Positions 1-8,757 of a stretch of DNA of 52,647 nucleotides are shown in pieces (the first letter of the stretch is position 1; each line of letters opens with the position of its first letter). Location: NCBI RefSeq assembly GCF_030160715.1, contig NZ_BSOW01000051.1, positions 1 through 52,647 on the forward strand, given 5' to 3'. The stretch is from Bradyrhizobium iriomotense (GTDB taxonomy: Bacteria > Pseudomonadota > Alphaproteobacteria > Rhizobiales > Xanthobacteraceae). Both the position numbers and the translations under genes were made by a program. The notes under the pieces are model-generated. The model saw nothing but the letters and a program-made list of their open reading frames with translations. It was not told the origin of the DNA and searched no databases.

Positions 1-49
1 TTGCCAAGCCGGCGGCCAGCGTCAATTATCTCCTGACTCGGCCGCCTCG

Positions 50-91
50 TCTCATCTTGATTGACGCGCCGCTCTCATCCTGATTGTCGCG
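50..91. repeat. Two near-identical 19-bp direct repeats, IS21-end-like
   Basis: TCTCATCTTGATTGACGCG at 50-68 is repeated as TCTCATCCTGATTGTCGCG at 73-91, two mismatches and a period of 23 bp. Short tandem repeats of this kind are typical of the ends of IS21-family elements. No istA or istB is visible, so this would be only the end of an element lying to the left of the window. Confidence 0.35.
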
Positions 92-760
92 CTATACTCG
101 CGGTCAAAGGCTTTTTCAACCCGTAGTGTACGAAACGGAGTGCGGCCGGTAATTCAGCCTGGCGTCGCTTTGCAAAGCAATAACCGGTTTAATCGCCTGC
201 CGCCCGACCGACCTCAGGGCCGCGAAGGAGTTGTGTGGCGTGCTTGCGATGAAATCCTGTGATGACGATGAGCGCAGCGAAAATCCGCGCTTCTGCGCAC
301 AGTTCGACGATCTGTAACGCTCGCTGATAGTCGCCGTTAGTCCCTCGCGCGTCGCCTGCTCAATCGCCCCGTCGTCGCCCCCGACCGCCCGTTTCGCACG
401 AGGAGCAAATTATTCGAGGCAACGACGCGCTATTCAGGAACATTTCTAGCGGTAATGCGGGAAGCAACCCCTTGAATCGCACGTAGCGTCCAATTGTACG
501 ATCTCAACTGGTGAGAGGCCTGACCACGCAAAGGCTCTCCAATGAATGACTAACAAGGATTGCGAGTGTCTCAACTCTTAGACTCACGCCGCACGGATCT
601 CGTCAGTTGCGAAAAGCAGGGCGGTTTTTGGGCGGCTCCGCCCGTTGGACAGCGTCAACAGACTACTAGCGTTTGATGAACGAAAATAGGAGCAAGACGG
701 CCATCATGTCGAGCCTCGAACCAGTTGGACGGAGCATAGCTTGAACACCGGAGGCCGTCG
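92..760. other. Gene-poor leader region
   Basis: No open frame here has a convincing protein-like composition on either strand. The only useful signal is a strong Shine-Dalgarno sequence (CCGGAGG) just before the ATG at 761. A small GC-rich inverted repeat (GGGCGG/CCGCCC, 630-643) has too short a loop to be called a terminator. Confidence 0.5.
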
Positions 761-2551
761 ATGTTTGACGCAGCGCTACTTGGCTTGATCGATAAGGTAA
801 AGAGCGGATCTATGGATCGCCGGGCCTTCGTCCAGCGCGTGATATGCTTCGGTATCACCCCGCCGATGGCAACGCAGATCCTCGCCATCGGCGGCGTAGC
901 CACAGCCGAGGTCCCATCAACCTACAAACCAACCAAACGCGGCGGTGGTGGACCGCTGAAGATGTTGTGGTGGCAAGGACCAACCCTGCTCAACCCCCAC
1001 CTTGGAATAAGCATGAAGGACCAGGATGGCTCGCGCCTCTTCTATGAACCGCTCGCCTGTTGGGATCCGGATGGCAACCTCCAATCCGTTCTTGCCGCGG
1101 AGATACCCTCGATCCAGAACGGAGGGCTCGCGCCCGACGGCAAGTCAGCGACATGGAAGCTTAAGCCCGGGGTCAAATGGCACGATGGCAAGCCCTTTAC
1201 CGCGGACGATGTAGTTTTCAACTGGGAGTACGCCAAAGATCCTGACACGGCAGCCGCAACCATAGCAACATACCGCAGCACAACGGTTGAACGGATTGAT
1301 GATCTCACCGTGCGTATCCTCTTCAGTCAGCCGACTCCCTTCTGGGCCGACGCATTTGTCGGAGCTCCCGGCGCCATCATCCCAAAACACTTGTTCGCCG
1401 ATTATCGGGGCAACAAATCCCGCAAGGCGCCGAACAACTTGTCGCCGGTGGGCACGGGCCCTTACAAATTCATCGAGTTCAAGCCCGGCGAACTCGTCCG
1501 CGGCGAGATCAACCCCCAATACCACATGACTGGCCGACCCTATTTCGACACAATCGAGATGAAGGGCGGAGGAGATGCTGTCTCGGCGGCACGCGCGGTG
1601 ATCCAGACCGGCGAATACGACTTCGGTTGGAATATTCAAGTCGAAGACGACGTTTTGTTGCATATTGAAAAAGGTGGCAAAGGCAAGAGCATCCATGCGG
1701 TCGGCGCAGATGTTGAGTTCATCGCGCTGAACTTCACCGACCCTAAGATCGAGGCCGATCAAGAACGCTCCTCATTGATGTCCAAACATCCGCTGTTCTC
1801 GGATCCCGCGGTCCGCAAGGCACTTGCGCTGCTCGTTGATCGGGAGACGATCAAGAAGGCCATTTACGGCCGCGCCGGCCGCACCACCGCAAATTTCCTT
1901 AATGGCCCCGAGCAGTTCGTTTCTAAGAATACCTCATGGGAGTTCAGTATCGAAAAGGCTGCCAAGCTGCTTGACGATGCCGGGTGGAAACCCGGCCCGG
2001 ACGGTGTTCGCGAGAAAGACGGAAGGAAGCTCAAACTGCTTTTCCAGACCTCGACCAACGGACCGCGCCAGAAGACTCAGGCCATCATCAAGCATGCCTG
2101 TCAGAAGGCAGCCATCGACGTGGAGCTCAAATCGGTTGTCGCATCTGTGTTCTTTTCGTCGGATGTTGCAAATCCGGACACTTACACAAAGTTTAATGCA
2201 GATATCGAATTGTTAGCGTCCCTAAGTACCCAGCCCGACCCGGAGAGGCGTATGCGTGCCTTTCATTCGCGCTACATTCCCAGCAAGGAGAGCAAGTGGC
2301 AGGGATTCAACATTCCGCGCTACGCAAGCCGCGATTATGATGCGGTGATCGATGCTGCCGAGGTTGAAATCGATCCGGTTAAGCGCGCAGCCCTCTTCGT
2401 CAAGGCCAATGATATCCTGTGGCAGGACACCGTTCTCATCCCCGTGATTCACCGTATGAGAGTCGCCGCGTGCTCGAACACGTTGCGCCCGGTCATCAGT
2501 AGCTGGACGACCGACATTGACAATTTACACGATTGGTACCGAGAGGTCTGA
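761..2551 (+). CDS. ABC transporter substrate-binding protein, peptide/nickel type (SBP_bac_5)
   Basis: This 596-residue protein is an extracytoplasmic binding protein of the oligopeptide/nickel family (SBP_bac_5), which hands peptides or similar solutes to an inner-membrane ABC importer. The family body is clear: an early domain with WKLKPGVKWHDGKPFTADDV, a GTGPYKF motif near residue 230, and a long C-terminal lobe ending in a tryptophan-rich tail. The N-terminus carries a twin-arginine segment (Arg20-Arg21, DRRAFV) followed by a hydrophobic stretch ending ATA, so Tat export is likely. The start is supported by GGAGG seven bases upstream. No permease or ATPase gene lies beside it and an IS element follows 120 bp downstream, so it is an orphan here. 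The solute cannot be read from sequence. Confidence 0.9.
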   Translation: MFDAALLGLIDKVKSGSMDRRAFVQRVICFGITPPMATQILAIGGVATAEVPSTYKPTKRGGGGPLKMLWWQGPTLLNPHLGISMKDQDGSRLFYEPLACWDPDGNLQSVLAAEIPSIQNGGLAPDGKSATWKLKPGVKWHDGKPFTADDVVFNWEYAKDPDTAAATIATYRSTTVERIDDLTVRILFSQPTPFWADAFVGAPGAIIPKHLFADYRGNKSRKAPNNLSPVGTGPYKFIEFKPGELVRGEINPQYHMTGRPYFDTIEMKGGGDAVSAARAVIQTGEYDFGWNIQVEDDVLLHIEKGGKGKSIHAVGADVEFIALNFTDPKIEADQERSSLMSKHPLFSDPAVRKALALLVDRETIKKAIYGRAGRTTANFLNGPEQFVSKNTSWEFSIEKAAKLLDDAGWKPGPDGVREKDGRKLKLLFQTSTNGPRQKTQAIIKHACQKAAIDVELKSVVASVFFSSDVANPDTYTKFNADIELLASLSTQPDPERRMRAFHSRYIPSKESKWQGFNIPRYASRDYDAVIDAAEVEIDPVKRAALFVKANDILWQDTVLIPVIHRMRVAACSNTLRPVISSWTTDIDNLHDWYREV

Positions 2552-2746
2552 CTCAACGTCGCACAATCGAATTCAGGTCGCAATCTAGAAACGCCTTTGC
2601 AGGCTCCGACGTCGGCGCCGACCATTGGGCTATCGTCGCTTCTTTTGATCGAATCCGCCATGCGACCGTTTGAAGTGGACCCCGGATATTGGACCGGCGG
2701 CTTAGGTGGTGCGGATGCCGTTCCGTTTTGATAAACGGAGCGGACC

Positions 2747-3034
2747 ATGAAGAAGACGAGACGGAAAATCGATGCGGCGCTGAAGGCAAAGATCGCCTTG
2801 GAGGCGCTGCGAGAACAATCAACGGTGACGGATCTGGCGCAGCGCTACCAGGTGCATGTGAACCAGATCTATGCGTGGAAGAAGCAGCTTCAGGATCAAG
2901 CGGTTCGGGCGTTCGACGCGGGCGCTGGTCGGGATGGCGAGGCGGCCCACGAACTGGAGGTCGAGAAGCTCCACGCCAAGATCGGACAATTGACGGTCGA
3001 GCGGGATTTCTTAGCCAGGAGGTCCGGAAGATGA
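2747..3034 (+). CDS. IS3-family transposase OrfA (helix-turn-helix)
   Basis: OrfA (95 residues) is the DNA-binding half of an IS3-type transposase. Residues 10-50 form the helix-turn-helix (AAL-KAKIALEAL ... VTDLAQRYQVHVNQIYAWKK), and residues 60-90 form a leucine-zipper-like coil that pairs with OrfB. It appears intact, starts 76 bp inside the left end, and its stop codon overlaps the OrfB start (ATGA at 3031-3034). With OrfB broken it may act only as a repressor or not at all. Confidence 0.88.
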   Translation: MKKTRRKIDAALKAKIALEALREQSTVTDLAQRYQVHVNQIYAWKKQLQDQAVRAFDAGAGRDGEAAHELEVEKLHAKIGQLTVERDFLARRSGR

Positions 3035-3980
3035 GCGCGCCGGATCGCCGAGGATTGCTTCAGCGCGATCATGAGAGTCTATCGATCCGCCGGCAATGCC
3101 AACTGCTGAGCGTTGCGATCGAGCGTATATCGGCCGCCGCGGCCGGCCAATGACAACGATCTTGAGCTGATGCGGCGGATCGACCAGCTGTTCACGGCCT
3201 GGCCGTTCCTGGGCTCGCGGCGAATGACGGCGATGCTCAATGGCGAAGGCTGTCGGATCAATCGCAAGCGCGTGCAGCGGTTGATGCGCAAGATGGGCAT
3301 CGCGGCGCTGGGACCAAAGCCCAGAACCACAAAGCCGGCGCCGGGACACAAGATCTTCCCGTATCTCCTGCGCCAGATGGTGATCGGCCGGCCGAATCAA
3401 GTGTGGGCGGCCGATATCACCTATGTGCCGATCGGCCGGGGCTTTCTGTATCTGGTGGCGATCATCGATTGGGCGAGCCGTGCGGTGCTGGCCTGGCGCC
3501 TGTCGAACACAATGGACACATCGTTCTGCGTGTCTGCGCTCGAAGAGGCCTTGGCGCGCTTCGGCCGGCCTGAGATCTTCAATACCGACCAGGGCAGCCA
3601 GTTCACCAGCGCCGCCTTCACCGACGCTGGCCGCCACCGGCGTCAGAATCTCGATGGACGGTCGCGGGCGCTGGATGGACAACGTGTTCATCGAGCGGCT
3701 GTGGCGCTCGCTCAAATACGAGGACATCTATCTCAAGGGTTATTCGGATGGCCACGAGGCCAAAGCCGGAATCGCCCGATGGATCGAGTTTTACAATTTC
3801 CAGCGCCCTCATCAGGCGCTGGAAAACCGTGCGCCGATGGCGGTCTGGCGGGCCGATGTCACCGGCGCATTCGGCGAAGTGGCTGTGGATATGACGCTTC
3901 TCGCAAGCGAGAAGCTTGGACAACGCTGCGCGTTGCCCACATCCCCACAGCCACAACAGCAGCAAGTAAGAGTGGCATAA
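3031..3980 (+). pseudogene. IS3-family transposase OrfB (DDE integrase), two frameshifts
   Basis: The DDE integrase half is spread over three frames. It starts MSAPDRRGLLQRDHES at 3031 in one frame and moves to a second frame near 3115. There the text RSSVYRPPRP continues, through the first catalytic Asp (AADITYVP) and second Asp (NTDQGSQFTS). It then moves to a third frame near 3630 (LAATGVRISMDGRG, NVFIERLWRS with the catalytic Glu) and stops at 3980. Each shift fits loss of two bases in a short dinucleotide repeat (GCGCGA to GCGA, and ACAC to AC). All catalytic residues remain encoded, so the inactivation is recent. Confidence 0.88.
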
Positions 3981-4058
3981 AGTTATTGGAAAAAACGAAC
4001 GGCAGCAGCTCCACTTAAGAAACCGGACCCAGTGGTCCTCAGCATAGGGTCCACTTCA

Positions 4059-4640
4059 CGTTCTTCCCATATACAACAAGGCTCAGGAATACCCACAGAA
4101 CCGTTCTTCGTGAGGTTCTTTATCGATTTCATCCCTGGTTTGATCGCCGAGTTCCGCGTTCAGGGAAAGGTCGAGAAGGCTGATGATGTCGGTTTCCGCT
4201 GTTCTCTGCATGGTTCGCAACAGATCGATTGCTTGAGGTTCCTGCATGGATATTCGAGCGGACGGCATGCCCCGAGGCTGAGGTTTGGGCAGCTCGGCCA
4301 TTTGTCAGCATGAGATGAACCAGCTGCGTCAGCGCGAGCAAGAGACAGCAAGCTGAAGCGGATTGTCGCCGAAGATCGCGCAAGCACTGAACCCCATCTA
4401 GCATTCGGTCGCTGATGAATCGCCGAATGCCTGCTGTCAATTCATCGACTGCGGTGCTCGCTACGTACTGAAGATTGCCGACGGAATGTCGGATCAGGTG
4501 AGCGCCAATTTTCCTGCCACAAATCCTTGTACGCGAAAAATCCCGACCCATGTCGGCTGCGCTGGCACTCGCAGCAAAGGAGGTCCTTTGCGTTTTCCAG
4601 ACGGGGGCTCGTCAGCTTCTCGACAGCTGGTCCGAGTAGC
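4059..4640. other. Gene-poor stretch after the IS
   Basis: Overlapping short frames exist on both strands, but none has a recognisable domain. A 72-residue minus-strand frame at 4083-4301 is mildly protein-like and could be the tail of a gene truncated by the IS insertion. I could not identify it. Confidence 0.4.
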
Positions 4641-4718
4641 GTGAGAGAGCCGCCTTATCACTCCTGACGGGGCGGTGGCTCGGGATAATTTTTCAGGCCC
4701 GTTCCTCCCAGAGACTGG

Positions 4719-4749
4719 CCCGGCTGCCGAAAGGTGGCCGGGGCTTTTT
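4719..4749 (+). terminator. Intrinsic terminator with GAAA tetraloop
   Basis: CCCGGCTGCC (4719-4728) pairs with GGTGGCCGGG (4733-4742) through ten pairs, two of them G-U, around a GAAA loop. GC and five T residues (4745-4749) follow. This is a textbook rho-independent terminator on the plus strand. No protein gene obviously ends here. A second hairpin at 4646-4681 and a CCTCCC motif at about 4704 precede it, so the stretch from about 4640 may be a small RNA. Confidence 0.6.
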
Positions 4750-4761
4750 GGAGAGGGCGTC

Positions 4762-4881
4762 ATGCCAAGAAATTCGGAGCCGCCGAACGGATTGCGGCCG
4801 CGGCGCTGGGTGTGGCGCCTCCGCAAGCCCATCCACGAAGTTGTCGTTATCGTGAGGCCGTCCAACCGACGGCACGAGTAG
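4762..4881 (+). CDS. Possible small basic peptide (39 aa), unidentified
   Basis: A 39-codon frame begins with ATG right after the terminator T-run, and GGAGAGGG sits at ideal ribosome-binding distance. The peptide is rich in Arg and Pro (RPRRWVWRLRKP, then HEVVVIVRPSNRRHE). Hairpin, T-run, Shine-Dalgarno and ORF in immediate succession would suit a transcription attenuator. No family is recognised and the frame may be chance. Confidence 0.22.
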   Translation: MPRNSEPPNGLRPRRWVWRLRKPIHEVVVIVRPSNRRHE

Positions 4882-4967
4882 CGCTGCAGGGCTTGGTGCG
4901 GGGGCAGTCGTATTTTCTTTGTGTGCTGCTGGGGACCACTAGCGACCGTGGATGCTTGAAGAGTCCA

Positions 4968-5135
4968 ATGATTCGAAGAAAGTTGACTGAGTTTGAGAAG
5001 GCTCAAATTGTTGCTCAGCACAGAGCAGAACATCTGCGCCAGTTTTGGTTTTGGTCCAACGAAATCGAAGTGATTGTGGAGGACTACACAGATGATGAAG
5101 GCAATCCTCGCGTGACCATCCGCGTAAAGAGTTGA
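4968..5135 (+). CDS. Hypothetical small acidic protein (55 aa)
   Basis: The frame runs MIRRKLTEFEKAQIV... to ...DDEGNPRVTIRVKS. It has a helical, charged first half and a beta-like second half (NEIEVIVEDYTDDEG), which looks like real protein. AAGAG lies about five bases upstream of the ATG. It may be the end of a longer gene broken upstream. No function can be assigned. Confidence 0.3.
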   Translation: MIRRKLTEFEKAQIVAQHRAEHLRQFWFWSNEIEVIVEDYTDDEGNPRVTIRVKS

Positions 5136-5574
5136 CAGAGAGCAACATATGAACCCTCTCGGATCATCCGGCAGGATCCTGTTTCAGGCCACGAGCAATG
5201 ATTGTTGGGCAGACGATCAGGGCTAAGAGTCGGCACAGGCGCCTGCCCGAATCGCCGGTCGCGCCTACAATCGTCGCTGGTGACCGATGCAACGCCCATA
5301 GAGACGCAAAGCCGGCGCGGCGGCGCCTGAAATCCTCGCCCGCCGATATGCCGAGACAGAAAAACATGTAGCCTTGAACGCTGGGATCGAAGCCGCGTAG
5401 ATCCTCGTAACCGCCGAAGATGTGTCCTGTCGCTTTGTCAGAGGATGCAATGAGCCGGCCGGGTAGGAGACAAACCACATAAGCACCATGCTAAGGTTGC
5501 AGTCTTGTAACGGTTATCTTTCTTCCCGGAAACTTGCGTGTGCCGAAACAGATCATGAGGCCGTTGGGGCACAT
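5136..5574. other. Gene-poor spacer
   Basis: Only overlapping, low-quality frames are present. The minus-strand frame at 5164-5478 has a few protein-like words but no recognisable domain. This region lies downstream of the minus-strand operon ending at 5575. I saw no clear terminator. Confidence 0.35.
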
Positions 5575-6459
5575 CTACGCCGTCGCCTCCTTACCTCTAT
5601 ATTTTCGAATCCACGTAGCTGTCTGCTGAAGTTCACCGAACCCGAAGAAGTGCGCTCGTAACGATCGCAATTCAACCGTGCTTTTCATTTTGTGCAAGAG
5701 TCGATCAATTAGCTCCCGCGGCTCATAACCGACGGCAAGACGGCTTAGTCTATGACCTTGAGCGCGCAATGCTTGAGCAGAGTTTGATACGCCACATATG
5801 AGCGCCAAACGCATGACGCTCTTTAGCGTAGTAGGGCCAGCCAAACCGACGCGAACGTCATCTATTATTCCTCGCATCTGCAAACGACTGATATGTGCTG
5901 TTATGTCGTCTGGCTCGAAACAAAACTGGCTCACCACCCACGGCGTCATCCCTTGCCGAGCGGTCAACGAAACCTTTTGATCAAGTTCGCCATCTAGCAC
6001 ATCGGTCGGGATGTGCGGATGAGGCTGCGGATAGGTGGCGAAGCCAATACGTTCAAACCCATAGCGAGCGAATAGGCCCGTCTCAAGCGCCGCTCGACTG
6101 GAGGGAAACGGTCCGACGACGCGCGCAACGTCGCCCGCCAGCAACAATGCTCGATCGATGCCCACCTCCTGCAGTCGGGCCAGTGTTGTCTCGAGCTGAT
6201 TGTGGCTTTCGAATCTACGTGCAACCACGTGAGGCACCGGAACGAAGCCCGATGTCCTGAGCTCTAGCGCTCTTGCAACCAACGTCCCTAGCGGCTCTCC
6301 TGATACATTCGCAAGATATATCTCTGTTCCGGGCGAAAGGACTCGCCTCGCTGTCTCAACCGCGCGAGTATCGCCCGGCGTGATTTCGATGGAGTACTGA
6401 CCGAGAAATTGCTGGCAAGCGTCCCCCTCGTTGCAAGCTTGGGCCTTTGACTCGGTCAT
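5575..6459 (-). CDS. Methylenetetrahydrofolate reductase-like protein
   Basis: The protein belongs to the MTHFR fold (FAD-dependent TIM barrel that interconverts 5,10-methylene- and 5-methyl-tetrahydrofolate). It has the N-terminal strand with the conserved Glu (YSIEITPGD, counterpart of the EFFPP motif), the barrel loop LLLAGDVARVVGPF, and QFCFEPDDI. Length is 294 residues from the ATG at 6459, close to E. coli MetF (296). That ATG has AAGGA eight bases upstream. An in-frame start at 6648 would add a proline- and serine-rich 63-residue extension overlapping the upstream gene, which I judge less likely. It follows a methyltransferase gene in the same direction. It diverges from housekeeping MetF in the key motifs, so a catabolic role, oxidising a methyl group delivered to folate, is possible. 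Confidence 0.8.
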   Translation of the reverse strand: MTESKAQACNEGDACQQFLGQYSIEITPGDTRAVETARRVLSPGTEIYLANVSGEPLGTLVARALELRTSGFVPVPHVVARRFESHNQLETTLARLQEVGIDRALLLAGDVARVVGPFPSSRAALETGLFARYGFERIGFATYPQPHPHIPTDVLDGELDQKVSLTARQGMTPWVVSQFCFEPDDITAHISRLQMRGIIDDVRVGLAGPTTLKSVMRLALICGVSNSAQALRAQGHRLSRLAVGYEPRELIDRLLHKMKSTVELRSLRAHFFGFGELQQTATWIRKYRGKEATA

Positions 6460-6592
6460 CAACTGGTCCTTTTTCGGCTGCAACGCGAGCGCACGGCAAT
6501 CTTCGCCCAGAGGCTCGACGTCACTAGCCGGGTCTTTTGAGGTTGGAAGCGAGCGGAAAAAGTCCCCCGCCTCAGCGGGGGGCTGAACTATT

Positions 6593-7807
6593 TCATAGTT
6601 TGTGGTTTCGAGAGATGACGTAAGACTCGTCCCAGAACCAGAGTCCATTATGTTTGCGCAAGATCTCCTTAGTGCATGCCAAGTACCGATCGTCCGTCAT
6701 TGCCCGGGCCAGTCGCTCGTCCTCAATCTGCGCCACGTAGCTGGCGTTATTCCAGGCTGCGAACATTGTTGACGTCCCGATGGACGTGGCGTCCGCGTCA
6801 ATTTCGTTGGGCAACGTATGCATCACGTACTTGAATCTAGACTGTTTATCGGTCAGCGCATTGAAGTTGTACTGGCGTGCCTCATGCCCCATCGCGAGCT
6901 TCGTTTCGCGCAAGATGTCTCGACGATCGCTTGCGAAGGGCTGTTCCCCGGGCCACACGCTCTGAATGATTTCCAGGCCTGGATCATTGCCGCACGAATG
7001 AATGCCGACCAATCGACCTCCCGGAGCAAGTGCGAGTGCCAGTGGCGCAATGACCTTCTTTGCCTTGAACTCCGCCGACGCACGTGCCCGATAGGGCTGA
7101 GAGGCGATGACAAGATCGTAGTCCGCCACGATCGCGCCTTGCTTGGGGATGACCTGGTCCAACAGGAACTGGCAGCTCTGCAGATACAGCACCAGAACGA
7201 CCGGGCGCTCATAGACCGGGTTGCCGGAGTTCTTGCTTACACTGGCCTTCCAATGTTGAGCTAGAAACGGCTCCAGAGCATTGATCTGGCGCTCGTACTC
7301 GGCCGCAGTCCGTCCGCTCAGGGCGACTTCATGCCAGACGAGTCTGGATTTCGCTGATGCCGAGCTTGGCGAAAGATATGGGGCTTCGTGATAGTAAAGG
7401 TTGGTTAGGACGACGACCATAGCCGGGTGCTCGTGAAACCGATCAGGTAGCTTCTCGAGCGTCAGGCGAATGTCTTCGAGGCTGATCTCTTTCCCGACGA
7501 CATAGTATGGCAAATGCTCGTAGCGTTGATGCATTGAACGCAGCACGCGGGCCAGCACCGTTCCGTCACCAACGCCCGCATCAAAGACACGCACAGCGGG
7601 CGGACGTGGATGAATCTGATCGAGTTCGAGCGCTATTCGTTCTGATACAACGCGCTTCTCGCTGCACGTATTGACGAACATCAGGTATTTTTGCCGATTG
7701 TCGTAGAATCGAAAGCTTTTCTCGGGTTCAGCTTCTTTGATCGCTTGAACCTCAGCGAGCGCAAACTCAGTTCGTGCAACGGATGACACGTCAACCCCTT
7801 TCTTCAT
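6593..7807 (-). CDS. SAM-dependent methyltransferase, class I, unidentified subfamily
   Basis: The roughly 404-residue cytosolic protein has a class I SAM-binding fold. The glycine-rich motif VFDAGVGDGTVLARVLR lies near residue 75, an acidic strand-2 end follows (VVGKEIS), and ALALAPGGRLVGIHSCG marks the strand-5 region. The ATG at 7807 is preferred to an upstream TTG at 7861. A long C-terminal part is rich in aromatic residues and ends LWFWDESYVISR. It lies just upstream of the MTHFR-like gene, whose likely start is 134 bp below its stop, so the two are probably co-transcribed. The acceptor substrate is not evident. The pairing with a folate enzyme suggests a C1-related job. Confidence 0.75.
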   Translation of the reverse strand: MKKGVDVSSVARTEFALAEVQAIKEAEPEKSFRFYDNRQKYLMFVNTCSEKRVVSERIALELDQIHPRPPAVRVFDAGVGDGTVLARVLRSMHQRYEHLPYYVVGKEISLEDIRLTLEKLPDRFHEHPAMVVVLTNLYYHEAPYLSPSSASAKSRLVWHEVALSGRTAAEYERQINALEPFLAQHWKASVSKNSGNPVYERPVVLVLYLQSCQFLLDQVIPKQGAIVADYDLVIASQPYRARASAEFKAKKVIAPLALALAPGGRLVGIHSCGNDPGLEIIQSVWPGEQPFASDRRDILRETKLAMGHEARQYNFNALTDKQSRFKYVMHTLPNEIDADATSIGTSTMFAAWNNASYVAQIEDERLARAMTDDRYLACTKEILRKHNGLWFWDESYVISRNHKL

Positions 7808-7965
7808 GATGCTAGCATTTCTTTCGGGACGTCGCTGAACCCTCGACAACGCGCCGCTCAAGGGCTAATCGCCGCACTAGACCATTGAGCGCGATCGACG
7901 ATTTTTGAACGGGCTCGAGGACGAGCCGAGCCTCTGACAATCAGAAACCAGTCCCCTCGAGGCGA

Positions 7966-8616
7966 TCAACGCGGAGACTTCAACCTGGCAAGACCGGCCC
8001 CTTCGTATTTGCTCAGAAACTCGTCAATCGTCAGCTTGCGGAAATCTGGCAGCGCCGCCTGCAGGCTTTCATGATCCCAGCCCCACCAGGCAAGCCTGGC
8101 GAGCCGCCCGGCGATGTCGTCCGAGAACCGCCGCCTGACGGGGCGGGCCGGATTACCAGCGACGATCGTGTAGGCCGGCACGTCCTTGGTAACGATTGCA
8201 CCGCCCGCAACCACGGCACCAGTGCCGACGTTGCGGCCGGGAAGGACGATTGCGCCGTGACCTATCCAGACATCGTGGCCGATGTGGACCTGATGCTGCC
8301 TCCGCCAATCGAAAAATTCTGCCTCCTCACTCTCGCCGGGAAAATAGGCACTCGCCCGATAGGTGAAATGCGACTGACTCGCGCGGTGCATCGGATGGTT
8401 GCCGGGGTTGATGCGGGTCATTGCCGCAATCGAGCAGAACTTTCCGATCGTGGTATAGGCGATCTGGGAATCGTTTTCGACGTAGGAATAATCGCCCATC
8501 GTCACTTCTCGCAAGATCGTGCGCATACCGACCTCGCAGTACGCACCGAGTTTGGTATCGTGTATCTGAGCGCCGAGGTGGACGGTCGGTTGGACTGAGA
8601 GGGTTCTGGTGGCCAT
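7966..8616 (-). CDS. Hexapeptide-repeat acyltransferase, phosphonate-associated (Phn-type) family
   Basis: This 216-residue protein is a left-handed beta-helix acyltransferase of the xenobiotic/chloramphenicol acetyltransferase group. It closely matches what I remember of the 'phosphonate metabolism, transferase hexapeptide repeat' family: GAYCEVGMRT, GDYSYVENDSQI, IGKFCSIAAMTRINPGNHPM (with the catalytic-type His), a DWRRQHQV loop, and IGHDVWIGHGAIVLPG. The ATG at 8616 has GGAG six bases upstream; longer frames into 8736 look artificial. It is the last gene of the transporter operon. A likely role is acetylation of an amino-phosphonate or similar amine, for detoxification or as a pathway step. 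The substrate is inferred. Confidence 0.83.
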   Translation of the reverse strand: MATRTLSVQPTVHLGAQIHDTKLGAYCEVGMRTILREVTMGDYSYVENDSQIAYTTIGKFCSIAAMTRINPGNHPMHRASQSHFTYRASAYFPGESEEAEFFDWRRQHQVHIGHDVWIGHGAIVLPGRNVGTGAVVAGGAIVTKDVPAYTIVAGNPARPVRRRFSDDIAGRLARLAWWGWDHESLQAALPDFRKLTIDEFLSKYEGAGLARLKSPR

Positions 8617-8757
8617 AGTGGCTCCACAAAATGAACGGTGGGCGCTGGTCTGAACGGGATGATCACGATTTCGGGACGGATCGAGACTGTCTTGCTGATA
8701 TCCGGGATACTGGCGACCTCCAGCATCGCTGGACACGGGCCCGGGGCCGGCATGACC

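Larger units (their letters stand above)
2671..4058 (+). mobile_element. IS3-family insertion sequence, complete ends, inactive
   Basis: The element is bounded by perfect 12-bp terminal inverted repeats: TGAAGTGGACCC at 2671-2682 and GGGTCCACTTCA at 4047-4058. It is flanked by a 4-bp direct repeat CGTT (2667-2670 and 4059-4062), which fits a target-site duplication. Inside are orfA and orfB in the usual IS3 order with an ATGA overlap. orfB carries two frameshifts, so this copy cannot make a full transposase, although its ends are intact and could be moved by a functional relative elsewhere. Confidence 0.92.

Noticed and set aside
3011..3727. Long minus-strand frame (238 residues) across the transposase
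   Set aside because: Antisense shadow; the plus strand encodes a recognisable DDE transposase.
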